A stretch of 64,000 nucleotides of DNA from Brugia malayi (lineage: Eukaryota; Nematoda; Chromadorea; Rhabditida; Onchocercidae). The position numbers were made by a program, and so were the translations under genes. The DNA lies in NCBI RefSeq assembly GCF_000002995.4, contig NW_025062476.1, positions 7,934,501-7,998,500 on the forward strand, read 5' to 3'. Within the stretch, counting starts at the first letter, position 1. Each line of letters starts with the position of its first letter. Positions 53,101 through 64,000 of this stretch are shown here, in pieces. The notes beneath the pieces are model-generated. The model worked only from the letters and a program-made list of their open reading frames with translations, was not told the origin of the DNA and did not search any database.

Positions 53101-55995
53101 TACTCTCATTGATAATATACGCAGTGATGGCGTATACTATTAAAATTAAAAGCAACACAATTAATAACAGCTTGCAACTTAAGGCTGACTCATCATATCC
53201 TGATTCATTGAAACGAATACTTTGATTTGTGAGGAAAAAATATATTTGAACTATTAAAAGAGTTAGTCTCTTTAAAGAGATCTAAATATATGTAAAGATT
53301 TCTGAAATGTTGGCAAACTTGACAACATTTAATATAAAAATAATGTGGTAGAAATGTTGCAGACGAAAGAAAATAAAAAATATAAAATAATGGGAAGAGG
53401 TAAAGTGAGATGAATGCGATATTTATAAGTCAATATAATTTCATTAGTACTGTGGTGAGGATAGAAGCAATGGATCAATATTGTTTCTTAAAGCATTGAA
53501 TCACATCCAGACTTTAAATCAAAATCTAATAATTTGAAGTTTTTAGCTTTGCTAATAAATTTGTTTAAAAACTCTTCTAAGTCTTTTCTCTATTTATTTG
53601 GAAAATGTTTGACAGTATGGTCATCTGATATTTTCCGATCAATGAAAATAAATGTATTTGCTTTTGCTTTGTAACATAATGTCTTTTTTTTTTTTATAAA
53701 TCACAATTTATGCAAACAGGAGATGAACGATCACGTTTTGTAATTTGTAAAACATTATCAATTATAGAGTGTTTGTAGAGTTAATTTTTGAAAAAAAAAA
53801 ATAAATTTGATCTTGAAAGGGTATTTTCTTTTTGGCGAGATCTTTATTAACGAGAACTTCTTACAATAGTTCTGTAATTCAGATCAAATTTATTTTGTTA
53901 CTCTATTTTCAGCGATATTATCATCATTAACTTTTTTCCGTTAATTAGAGAGACCTTTTATCAGAGAAGGTCCTTTTCATTTAACAACTTCTTATAATAA
54001 GTCCTCTTTTTGTCGTCTTTGATCCATTTGATCGAGCATCTACTCTATTCACTGATTTCATTAATCGCTATCGACGAGCACTTCTCTTCACATTTCTGTT
54101 ACTCAACATCCTTCTTCCATTTTCCGAAATTGATCATCATCAATATCATTTGTCATCATCGATACCTCAGAAAACAATCATCTTCTACAATAATTTTCGT
54201 TCTTTACCAGTTCCATCATTCTTGAAGCTTCATACTTTTCTTCTATCTTTCTGTATTTCTGCTTTTCTGATGCTTACGCTTCTAAAAATTTGATCTTCAC
54301 CTCCTCTGTATGACGTCCACACGAAAATCTCGCATACATTACTCTTTCATGAGAAATGAAAGTAATCTTCAATTGCGTCATGCAATCTCGCCAAATCATT
54401 GTTAGCAGTCATTCTATTCCTGACCTTCTCGTTCACTTACATTAGTTTGTTTCATCGCTTACAACTTTTCACACCTTCGGAGTAATATGAATTCACAGAC
54501 AAAAGAAAATTACCTTCAAAAAAATATTGTTAACTCTATTTCATTTCATTTTGTTATCTGTGTCCACTCTTTGTTTACCTTCATTTCCATAGAATGTCAG
54601 CTTGCAGCCATCTCTTTTCATCATCTACTTTCCCGCTGCTGTACTGAAGATGTAACGGTTCATCCATTAGTCATATTTTTATTTTCAGATTCGTTACTAT
54701 ATGTGTCAACTAATTTGGCCAGTAAATATACTCATTTTTTAAAGGTCTTCTGGCATACAAGAAGTGGTTTTGCTGACTCTCATAGAATCTCTCTTTCTCT
54801 CCGTTCCTTTCTTTCTTCCTTTTTATCTTCTCTCTTTCTTTCTACATAAAAAAGCTTCAACAATTTCAAATTCAACGATCAAAACTTCTTCACTGACTGC
54901 ATTTTCCCTATTGTCATATCTCCATTATTTTAGTGTTCTTACAAATATGAATTTTACAAAGGAAAAAACTTGATTTTTTTTAGAATGATACTTGCAAGTC
55001 GGATTAGTACAATGAATAATTTATGTTATTAGAAGGCATAGGCGGACTTCAAATTAGATTAATTTTGCAGATGCATCACGTTCACTAGATAAAGCTGACT
55101 CCTTTAAACATAAATGATTTGTTGCTCATCGATTTTAACATTTAAGAATTTAACGAATTCTGCATATTTCCGTTGTCGTAACAGGTAAAATTGCAAGATT
55201 ATCCGTGATTTGACGCAAACCTAGGATGGCATAATCATGGTCATCAATAATAATTTTAAATATGATAAACGAAAAACAGAAATTGTCAGAAAGAATGGTA
55301 GTTCGAGCATTTTTCTTTACTAAGTGAAACGAGAATTTGGCAATAATTTTTGCAAGCATTTTTGTTTTCCATTAAAATTTGAGTAGTAAGAAATAAAATG
55401 GCAGTATTCATTCTCGGTGTCATTAAAATGCTTTTCCTATTGAATTTTTCCCAGAGGCAAGTTTTCCACTTAGTTCACAAGTTCGCAACACAAAATTCAA
55501 TTTTTAATTTTCAAAAAAAAAAAACACCTTACTAGTTATTTGTTGAAAAAGTCTTCGTTTCTATTGGAGAAGTTAAGACACTATTTAAAAAATTTCCAAA
55601 AAGTGCTGTAAAACCTTGAAATCCAAATAAAATTGCCTAATACTTACATTTTATCAACCATTATTACTTAGTTATGTGGAAATAGCATGAATAATTATAT
55701 GGATAATTGTGACAGCAAAAGATTGAAAAGTCAAAAAGATTTTTAACTGGGCATGGAGGAGAAATATTTTTAAGATTTTTTTTCCTCTTGAGCCTGACTG
55801 AAGGAATCAACAAGTAATTTTTATATTCAAATTACTGAAATCGAAAATTTCAATTCCAATTCCTATCATCTTGGATTAACTTAAAATTTAATGGAATTAA
55901 GATCGAAATAGTTCAAATCGTTCAAAAAAGTGCATTATGACCCTAATAGAATGAAACTTAAAATAAAATTGCTGTTCTTATTTTATCTATTTTAG
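47181..55995. other. Non-coding AT-rich stretch
   Basis: No gene supported. Contains A20 (48463-48482), a CA-rich tract at about 49319-49440, a 10-bp hairpin with a 7-base loop (52189-52215) and a C/T-rich strand bias at about 54000-54900 on the plus strand that yields Ser/Leu/Phe/His-rich open frames without recognisable domains. Confidence 0.4.
49386..49440. repeat. CA-rich simple repeat
   Basis: ACACACACAG, ATATATACAT and CACACGCACG units in an imperfect run. Confidence 0.7.
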
Positions 55996-56073
55996 CATAG
56001 TGAAATTAGTGATGGAGTGACAGCAAAGTTATGTGCGATATTGGAACATATGAAAAACAGCTCAGAATTCTAG
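55996..56073 (+). other. Exon-like piece, 25 codons ending in TAG
   Basis: A TATTTTAG acceptor is followed by an open frame reading HSEISDGVTAKLCAILEHMK and closing at TAG 56071-56073. The residue mix is protein-like, but no upstream exon was joined, so this is only a candidate terminal exon. Confidence 0.15.
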
Positions 56074-57806
56074 GATGGAATTCAATGCATCTAAACTAAT
56101 AATAATTAGTGAACGCTATGAAAAATATGATATTGTCCTATTTTCTGTCCTTCTTCCTCAAAAGTCCATTACTTTAAACTTTCAGGTGGTGAGTTTCCTT
56201 TTACTGTTTAGAAGTGATGATAACATGACAACAACATGGGGCTTTTATGCCTTAGAAATTATTGGTATGTAAAGCTTTACTCTTTTAAATTGCATCACTG
56301 TGCAAGCTTACAGATTAAATTTGAAATTGGAGTGATAACTCCAATCCAATATAATCTTGAGAACGTATTCAAAATTAAAATTACATACTAAAATTATTCC
56401 GGTATTATTTTGTGTACCGAAGTAGAGGGAAAGCCAAAAACAGATGATTTAAAACTGAAATAATGGTATAATAGTTGAAGTTGAACTAAATAATTAAAGT
56501 AAAAAATTTGAAACTTGAAGTATGTACAATTGATCCTCTTTTCAGTGGACAGCAGAAAACATTTTATAACTATAAGTGGGAATGTTAGATGAACATTATG
56601 CTGTTGAGTATAGGAAGTGTATGGTAAAGATTATAAAACTACTTGAAGTACTATATCAAAGGACGTTATTTCAAATATTAACTTATGAATTTAAGATGAC
56701 CAGAGGAGCAAATTTTATGAAAGAATCTGCATCTAAGAATCTTCTCTTATGAAAATTTTTGAAATGAAATACTTGAAATTCGGTTGATTTTTTGAAGAGA
56801 CTGAAATGACATCAAGTTCATGAAGTTGTTGCTTAATACTTCAGCAAAATCAGTTACAACAGTAATCATGCAGATTTAATTGAAGAATAATTGACAAATA
56901 CATCAAAAAGAGAAGAATCTAAAACATCACATTAATTTCATTTACATATATTTTTTTCGGTATTAAAATGACCAAACAATACCATTTGGTCTTCTAAATT
57001 CAGAAGAAAACATCGAGAATCCAGCAATTTTTTGAAAGCAACTTGAAATGAAAAGCAAGCCTGCAAAACTTTAGCAGAAAATAATTGTCCAAGATATAGT
57101 CGGAAGAGAATTTCATCCAAGAAACGTTTTTCCTGTTTCCAAGACTAAATTACATCCGATTGTGTCCAATTTGAATATAGGAAAGGAAAAGAGAGTGAAT
57201 TTCAATCGCTGGCTCGAACTCAGTGGCAATTATATTTTGACTCCCGAAAATCGGAGTCACTTATACATCTCATACATGTCAACATAAGGTACAACTGAAT
57301 TCAACAATGCCAAGAATCATTTTCTTCAGGCTTTCAATCATAATCTGAGATATCATTGCATTACGATACACGTAGACGTACGCAAAGACACACACGTACA
57401 TAAAAGCGCATATTTGTTCTTTATTTTTTCATTAGATTGAGCTCCAGATTAGCATATATTAAATTAGTAGGAAAGAGAACATTAAATGACAAGATCAGCT
57501 GACATTTATCCTTTTTATATTGCGTCAAGTGAAATAAGATTAATTGGAATTAATTTTAAAAAAATAATATTTTCAGAATCATTATGAAAGGATGAAATTG
57601 CTTCGTTCATAAGGTTTTGCGTGTTAGTACGTTAGACAAAGCGTATCAACAATCCATAGTCAGAACACGTCGCAATGTAATGACAAAGTGGTGAAATGTT
57701 CCAGGGAAATCTTTGTTCGAACACAGTTCCATTCTTTGTCAATCTTTGCAAATAATCAATATTGCATACCACTCAATATTCACTAATAATCTATCCCAAT
57801 TTCGAG

Positions 57807-58069
57807 CAATCTCGTAGTAACTGCACAACTGTTTTGGAGGTAACAAGGAACGAGACAAAGGAGCACCTGAACATTTCCACTACAAATGCTAAATTAGCTT
57901 ATCGATGTCACGGTGAACTCTGTGAGTCACATTTCTCTTACTAGCAATCCAAACACTCTCTTCATATTGCCCTAGACATCCATCTTTTTTTCAGCTAAAA
58001 AATGAAGACTGCAAAGAATCCTCATTGTTATTGAAAGATGGCTACGGTAATTGCTGCTCGTCTAATTAG
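57807..58069 (+). CDS. Candidate Cys-containing terminal exons (partial gene)
   Basis: Two pieces join in phase: an open stretch ending LE|GTAACA at 57839 (at least QSRSNCTTVLE, possibly longer leftwards) and, after a strong TTTTTTTCAG at 57985-57994, an exon 57995-58069 reading LKNEDCKESSLLLKDGYGNC followed by CSSN and TAG. Cysteines at NC, DC and NCC suggest a small secreted disulphide-bonded domain. The left boundary is weak and no signal-peptide exon was located. A GTAATT donor at about 58046 could also end the second exon earlier. Confidence 0.3.
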
Positions 58070-60787
58070 CATTTTCAATTTGGCGGTTTAGACTTGCTAA
58101 GGAGGCATTTATCACGACTGCATTGGCGGTGAGTGTTTGTTTCGCAAGAATTGCACTGATAAAGAAGAACATTTTTCACAAAAATCCCTTTTTTGGTAGA
58201 ATAGAATTGAATTTTCGTTGCTTGATTAGCTCTTTAGATAGTATATAATATATCCTCGTGTCTAATATTTTATTCGGTTTAGTAGCAAAAAAAAAAAGAA
58301 ATCACATTTAACACCAAAATATAAGTTTTCTTCAATGTGTCGCTTGCATATACTGTGAAAACAAGACTTTTTTAATCAACTAAAATTTCTGGAGGATCTG
58401 TAAGACTGAAGAAAATGAAAAATAAAAATTAATCAGTCTGATTGACCTTCAAATTTGCCCAAATACTTCGAATGTTATAGAGAGTGGAATGATATAGCAG
58501 TGATATTTTTACAATGAAATTTAGGTATAATGTATTTCATATTCGATAGCTCTCTCAAAACTATAATTATTATCATAGTAATAAATCCTGACAGGTTTGA
58601 AGTTATGGAATTTGCACAAAATTATGAAAACAAAGTGGCCAAATTTTAACAAGGAATATTTGTAATATGAGTCAAATGACTAAGTTGTTTATTTATCCTT
58701 AAAGTTCTCAATTTGAAGCTTTGCAATTTTAAGAAACTGAAATTATTTTTCTTTTTGCTGCAAAATATGCATTTTCGTAGCTGCTTTATCAAAAAGATAA
58801 ACTTTTTCTTAAAAAAGAATTCTTTCGTAAAAAAAGTTCAACTTAGATGGTGATACAGAAATGATCGCCCAAAAACTTTGCAAAAATATCAGGAAGAGCA
58901 AAATTTTCAACGAATGATAATAATGAATGCATCGGGCGATTGAGTTTTTTTTTTTGAATTAACTATTAAATCATATTTAAAAAGAATAAAAAATAAAAAA
59001 AAAGAATAGAAAACATTCTAGCAATAAGAGCGAACAGTAATAAAAATATGAAGAAGGAAAAGGTAAGGAAGCATAAAGGTGATATAACACAGCGACTTTT
59101 TTCATCTCTTCCTGATCATTTCTCATTCTCAAATTCTTGAATTCAAAGATAAAATGAGATTTGTATGGTAAAACTGTTACGAAAATGAAGCAAAATCAGA
59201 TTAAAAGTAAAAAAAAATGGACTTATAAAATGTGTTTGGTAATGCAAGAAGAAAAAAGAAAAGAAAAATGGTTTTTGCTTTCTTAAGAAAATCTATGCGA
59301 ATGAAAGAGAAAGAAATTGGTAAGATAACGATTTCGGGAATGCTTTTTTTGTGCGATCGCAACATCCGCACTTTTTCCCCTTTTTTCTTGCTGCCATAAA
59401 CTCACACAATAAATTACCATCAAGAAAATATTCGATTCTTCATTTCGAAACGAAGTGCAATTTTTTCCCTCGGTGGAAATCAACACTAAATAAAGAGCTA
59501 GATGAAATTATTAAATAGATCTGAAAATTTGAAGATCAATTCCGAACATTATTTTCTGTTTATGGAATTTTTAGCTCATGGACTCTCAACTTTCATGTGT
59601 TTATTTCCCTGGAATTGAAATCAAAACCACTGACATTTTATTTTCGCCAGTTTTTGATTGCAGTGTAAAAGTCGGGTAGTTTTAAAACATATTTGTTTAG
59701 GTCTGTGAAGTATGTTCCTTTCACAGTTATGACATAACTTCAGATTAGTCTCAAGTTTATCCCGAAAATGCATAGCTTAATATATATCTTCTCACAGTGT
59801 TTTCGGCAGTATGTCTAGCAAATTATTTACCGCTTCTAGAAAAATACTCACCCTTAGTTGATTCACAAAAGTTTTTCTAGGTCCTCCCATAAAAACTGAC
59901 CAAAAATTTGTACGTAAAGTAGAAAACCGCCCTAAGATTTCAATAATTCATTATTTTATGATAAAATTGCAAAATAATCGAAAAATCTTAGTTATGGCAA
60001 CTAAGTGCACTTGTAAGTTAATAGCAAAAAATAAACGAACTACAAAACGCGGTCTACAATATTTTCATGTATATTTGTGCATTTTGTGCCCTCAAACTTT
60101 TTTTTGCAAAAATTTTATACAGTGACAAGATGGTGAATTTTTGGGTGGTCACTTACGTGTACGAACTATCATTCTTTGAAATAAATACAATTGCCAACAC
60201 TCAGTTTGTAACGAAAATATAATACAAATTTTTCTAAAATAGAAGCGAAAAAAGGTGAAATAGTAACAGTTGTGTAAAGGATGGCTCATTTCATATTCAT
60301 CATTTTACAATAAACGCCATTTTGGTTCCTTTACTTCCTATTTATACTTTGCTTCACTCTTCTTAGTTTCTGGCAGTACCATACTATTCCTACCAACATT
60401 ACGGTGCTCAGCAAGACTATTTCCTTTTTAGAATTTGATATTTCAAAATACCATCATTTAAGTTTTACTTTTTGACCTTGATAATTACCAATGCTTACAT
60501 CTCATCTCCTATTTTGCAATTTCTGGAATATTTGTCCAGGCTATTTATTTCCTATCAATGAAAAAAGTCATTCCATTCAACTTATAAAAAAAATAATAAA
60601 TATTTCACGAATCTTTTTTTGTTTAATTTATGCCGTCAAAAATTCTTGCTGAATTTTCGTGAGCTGATGTTAATTTATTTTTGGAAGCTAACTTCTAAGA
60701 AATTCTAATTTTTAAATCCTCAGCTATTAAAAGCTAATTGTTTCGTTTTCACGTTTTTCAATTGAAATTAAATTTTAAATTACAGGG
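58070..60787. other. Spacer between right-hand gene candidates
   Basis: AT-rich sequence with homopolymer runs and no phase-consistent exons. One exon-like patch, 60367-60438, follows TTCTTAG and reads AVPYYSYQHYGAQQDYF before a TGA. The last bases (TTTTAAATTACAG, ending 60785) form the acceptor just before the ATG of the next gene. Confidence 0.35.
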
Positions 60788-62797
60788 ATGAGCCGAATTG
60801 TCACGCTGATCGTACTATTGCTACAAAACGTTTTTATACTACATGAAACTAGTGCTAGTGAACGACTTAGGACAATCTGTAATTTTTTTAAATTCAATGT
60901 TTCATTGCTTCATTTTCAAACTATTAAATTAAGAAAGCCTTGAAAAACCAAAGCAATGAACTAATTTCTTTCAAAAATTTGAAACAGTAATTTTTGTCTA
61001 TATCAACGACTCACTACTGCCAAGTTAATTCGTTTCAGCTCCAAATTTAAAGTCAGTCAATAGCTCAACAGAAGTTTATCGTGAGGCAGTAAGTTGTTGA
61101 CATCTTTAATAGGAATTTTGCTTTATTTCTTGGAAATATAAGAAAATGAAAGAAAAACTTAGGAAGGGAAATATCACTTCTGCGCTCACTATTATTTAGA
61201 ACATTTAAATAAACAATAATTATTGCATAGATAATTTTGCACATCTCTTATACTGTTGATAAAAATATACATTAAGTCAAAGACAGCATAAATATTCCTC
61301 TGAAAATTCGAAAACGATGGAAACATTTTCTTTTCGTTCTTTTTGTTAAAATTCAGTCTATAAAAAAGAAGAATTCCTTCACATTTTCACTATTTTAGCA
61401 AATTCAGTCGACAGTATCATCTGTTAAAAATGAAAATTGGGAAGTTGGTTTAATTCAAAAACTGCGTCATTTGCAGAAGAAAGTTGACGAAATTCTACAC
61501 TGCTGCAAAAACAAATGCTCTGGGAAAAATGACACTGCGATGGAGGTGAAAAATTAAGATTTGTCATCTATAGTAACTGGAGCATCTTATACATTCTTCT
61601 GACACCTTACTACGAAATACATATAAGGTGTGAAGAGAGTTGGTTTCACGAAAGAGATGACTTAAATGCTTTCAGGAAATCTGCAATGAGAAATTAACGA
61701 CACAAACAACAGCGCTCAGGTCATGCACATTTTTTAAACTCAATACAGTTACACCTTTAATAGAGTAGTCGAATCTTTCACCTAAACATCTCTAAAATCC
61801 TAATGAATATATTAAATTTAAATTTTACTCAAAATAAGCAATGAAAACTTTGGAATTATAGAAACTTCAGAGGCTATTAATTCTTCACAGATATGTTTTA
61901 CATTATTAAGCTTATCATAAATACATAAGATAGCAAAATGTATTTTTTCCTACTACACTCTTCAATAAGTAAGAGTTCAGGTCAAAAACTGTAAAAATGG
62001 TACTTCCGTTACGGAAATGTGTCCCATGTCCTTGTCCAACAACTCCAACAACTTGTCCAGTAATGCCTGTTGATCATTGCCCATGCAGTGTAAAAGTTAA
62101 CCAGCTCTTACCATGCCCTATTGCTCTAGGTAAATATTCTCAGCTCTAATCTATAATGTTTTTAAAATTATGCACAAAATTGCAAAGTATTCGCCGTTTA
62201 AATTTAAATATGTCCTTCAAATTGTCTCAAAATTTCTATTTTGTATGTGCTTAAAAGCAATTTTTGAATTTATTTAATTACAGCCCTGTCAAATTGTTGA
62301 GCTTTTTTGTTTCACAAATATTTTCTTAACTGTTTTATAAATTTAAAAAGAGTCAAATATGAATATATTTTTTCGTTTCTTAAGTTTTAAAGATTCCTCA
62401 ACAATAATACGCGGATCGGGGGTTTCTCCGATATTTTCCATCCATTCTCTTGTTTTACAGAAATCCTGTCTTCACTGCAAATATTCGAAATTTGTGATCA
62501 AAGATTTGGATTTAATTATTTCAATTATTCTTGTTTTCAGGTATATTTCAAGCAAAAAATCGGCGTCGAAAGAGGCAAATGAGTAAGTGATCTTTGTATT
62601 GCAATATATCAAAGTTAAACTATATTTTATTATCCTTAATTTTGGAGCTAATTTTAGGCTTGAAGCTTTCATATGTAACTTTATTGAACTTCGCTTTTAT
62701 GTTGAGTCAATCTTTGGAAGCTCGGAGCTTTAATGAAAACTTGAAAAATGAATGCATAAAGAAATTGATGGGCGAGATTTTTGACCAGGATAAATAA
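60788..62797 (+). CDS. Predicted secreted Cys/Pro-rich protein (seven exons, 220 aa)
   Basis: Plus-strand exons 60788-60878, 61039-61088, 61399-61545, 61676-61719, 61981-62129, 62541-62582 and 62658-62797 (TAA) join with correct phase at all six junctions (663 nt). The N-terminus MSRIVTLIVLLLQNVFI is a typical signal peptide, and the acceptor two bases before the ATG suggests trans-splicing or a UTR intron. A short amphipathic stretch (LIQKLRHLQKKVDEI) precedes a CC...C cluster. Exon five is a Cys/Pro block (KCVPCPCP, TTCPVMPVDHCPC, LLPCP). Exon six gives KNRRRKRQ, a possible furin-type site, and exon seven a hydrophobic run (LKLSYVTLLNFAFML). The last two exons may instead start the next gene, since ATG 62579 would give that run as a signal peptide; then this protein would end at TAA 62149. 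AATAAA lies just after the final stop. No known family is recognised. Confidence 0.68.
62461..62493 (+). other. Possible optional 33-nt exon
   Basis: TTGTTTTACAG precedes and GTGATC follows this segment. It begins and ends in the same phase as the junction it would interrupt (62129/62541), so inclusion adds 11 residues (EILSSLQIFEI) and changes one flanking codon without a shift. The resulting intron to 62541 would be 47 nt, short but normal for nematodes. Confidence 0.3.
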
Positions 62798-62820
62798 CTA
62801 ATAAAGAGCTCAAATCAAAC
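62797..62820 (+). terminator. Poly(A) signal candidate after the 220-aa gene
   Basis: AATAAA begins a few bases beyond the TAA (in ACTAATAAAGAGC). It supports transcript ends between this stop and the next exon at 62878. Confidence 0.35.
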
Positions 62821-62877
62821 AAAGGATTAGAGTATTATAAAGAAATGTTGACTTCAAGTATGTAAATTTTCTAGCAG

Positions 62878-64000
62878 AAGTGATAGTACCACTAGACGAC
62901 AAACTAGCAATTGAGTATCTCCGGAAACTCGGATATGTGGAAGAATTTAACTTATCATCTGCAAATATTTGCCATCCAACAAACTTGCTGGGCAATGTTT
63001 TATCTCCAGATGAGGTTTTCGCTGATGATCTCTAGAGTCGACTTATCCCAATATGCAATTTTGATGCATTTTTTTGAAAATTTGAAAGACTCAGTGTTTT
63101 TTGTTCCATAAATTGAATTAAGAAGATAAAATAGCAAAAGAGATTGAAAAGTTTTCCATAATATCTTTCGTTAACAGCTTAATGGAGATTCTATAATTTC
63201 CTACACAACTTTCGAAATATTTCCTCTTTTCGTTTTCCAAGTATTTAGTTTTAGAGAAGCGCAGCAGTGATACCGATACCAGTGCAACCATTTCAGGGCG
63301 CACTGTCCGTTCATCAACAAATACCCGTTGAACTTCTAGCAAACGTAAGCAAATCAAATAGTTTGTTTATGATATATGTGCTATATATTAATTCACTCAC
63401 AACTTCAACATTCTTTTTAATAACAATCTTCATAGTCCATGCCACAGCAATTTGCATTCGGTGGAATAAGTGGCGTACAAGCAATGAATCTTCCACTTAC
63501 TCCTCAAGAGCAGGTACCTTCGGGGTCAGCTGAACAACCTAAACTGAAAGATTTGCTTGCATCTCCATCTGACACTCGATTAAAGATGAATGAAGTAAGT
63601 ATTATTTTCACTTTTTGAAAAAGGATAATCTCTACAAAAGTTGGAGATCCACTCGTCAACTTTGCAATGTGTAATGTTCAGGGAAATGGCAGGATAAACT
63701 CGACCAGGCTCTTTTTCCGAAGAGGCTAGCCATAAGATTGTTTTATTCAATTAACTCTTATTATAATCAACTTCTTCAGTAAAATGCATAAATTTCTGGA
63801 AATTGAGGAAATAGTTATTATGACCCAAATTTTCTACTACAATTTTCAATTTCCAGTACAACAACTTTAATGAGTGATTATCGATCATGCAAAATTGAAA
63901 GTGAAATCAAATTTAAAATGAAACCAGAAATTAAAATAACATACACTTTTTTGTTTCAGGATTGCCAACCTTCTGGAAGGAGAAAATCTGCAACGGCTAC
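62878..64000 (+). CDS. Pro/Gln-rich, probably extracellular protein (partial, runs off the edge)
   Basis: Exons 62878-63014, 63255-63344, 63436-63594 and 63960-64000+ join in phase with GT...AG borders; the last is cut by the window edge. The first encodes VIVPLDDKLAIEYLRKLGYV..., and the AxxYLxxxGY pattern recalls matrix-metalloprotease propeptides, but the cysteine-switch motif PRCGxxD and the HExxH site are not in the visible part, so that link is tentative. Exons two and three are Pro/Gln/Ala-rich (IPIPVQPFQGALSVHQQIPV). The start is unsolved: an alternative donor at 62705 in the preceding gene's last exon (TTGA|GTCAAT) joins in phase and would supply the hydrophobic leader from ATG 62579. 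Without it no ATG is available. Confidence 0.55.

Noticed and set aside
54010..54973. Run of plus-strand Ser/Leu/Phe/His-rich frames of up to 120 codons
   Set aside because: They follow a C/T-rich strand bias that lowers stop density; no recognisable protein and no phase-consistent splice chain was found.
62359..62586. Continuous plus-strand frame of 75 codons through the intron before the RRRKR exon
   Set aside because: It reads through two good acceptors and a T-rich tract; the spliced model with matching phases explains the region better.

Overview
The window looks like nuclear DNA of an AT-rich nematode. All convincing genes are split by short-to-medium introns with GT...AG borders and nematode-type acceptors (TTTCAG, TTTTAG), and there is no operon-style packing of long open frames. 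The composition and intron style would fit a clade III (filarial/spirurid) worm, but that placement is inference; no species-diagnostic element was seen. No viral, plasmid, CRISPR, rRNA or tRNA sequence was found.

Layout. (1) The left 6.4 kb carries C2H2 zinc-finger coding sequence on the minus strand. I rebuilt it exon by exon, and every splice junction keeps the reading phase. The upstream unit (about 6329 down to 3191, ten exons, 667 aa) has four fingers in a Gln/Ser-rich protein. The downstream unit (2642 down to 131, six exons, 346 aa) has four more fingers, the last two with a C-x4-C knuckle. They may be two tandem genes or two halves of one gene; the 548-bp junction is ambiguous. (2) From about 6.4 to 8.7 kb lies the presumed 5' flank of the zinc-finger unit: a G-quadruplex motif, a GC patch, a hairpin and a 31-bp triple tandem repeat. 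(3) From about 8.7 to 55.9 kb no gene can be supported. This desert holds homopolymer runs, microsatellites (a composite TG/TCTG tract at 24.1 kb, a CAT/TTA trinucleotide field at 14.5 kb), several hairpins (the best is a perfect 18-bp stem at 30.5 kb), a few isolated open frames without recognisable homology, and a small structured GC-richer patch that ends in T23 at 47.1 kb. (4) From about 56 kb to the right edge, plus-strand exon-like pieces reappear. Between 60788 and 62797 seven phase-consistent exons make a 220-aa secreted protein with a Cys/Pro-rich block and an RRRKR site. Immediately after it, four more in-phase exons (62878 to the edge) encode a Pro/Gln-rich protein whose first exon resembles a propeptide helix. 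The two may be alternative products of one locus.

The left-hand fingers suggest a DNA-binding regulator, and the large empty flank would fit regulatory DNA or a very long intron. The right-hand genes look extracellular. No functional link between the two ends is visible.
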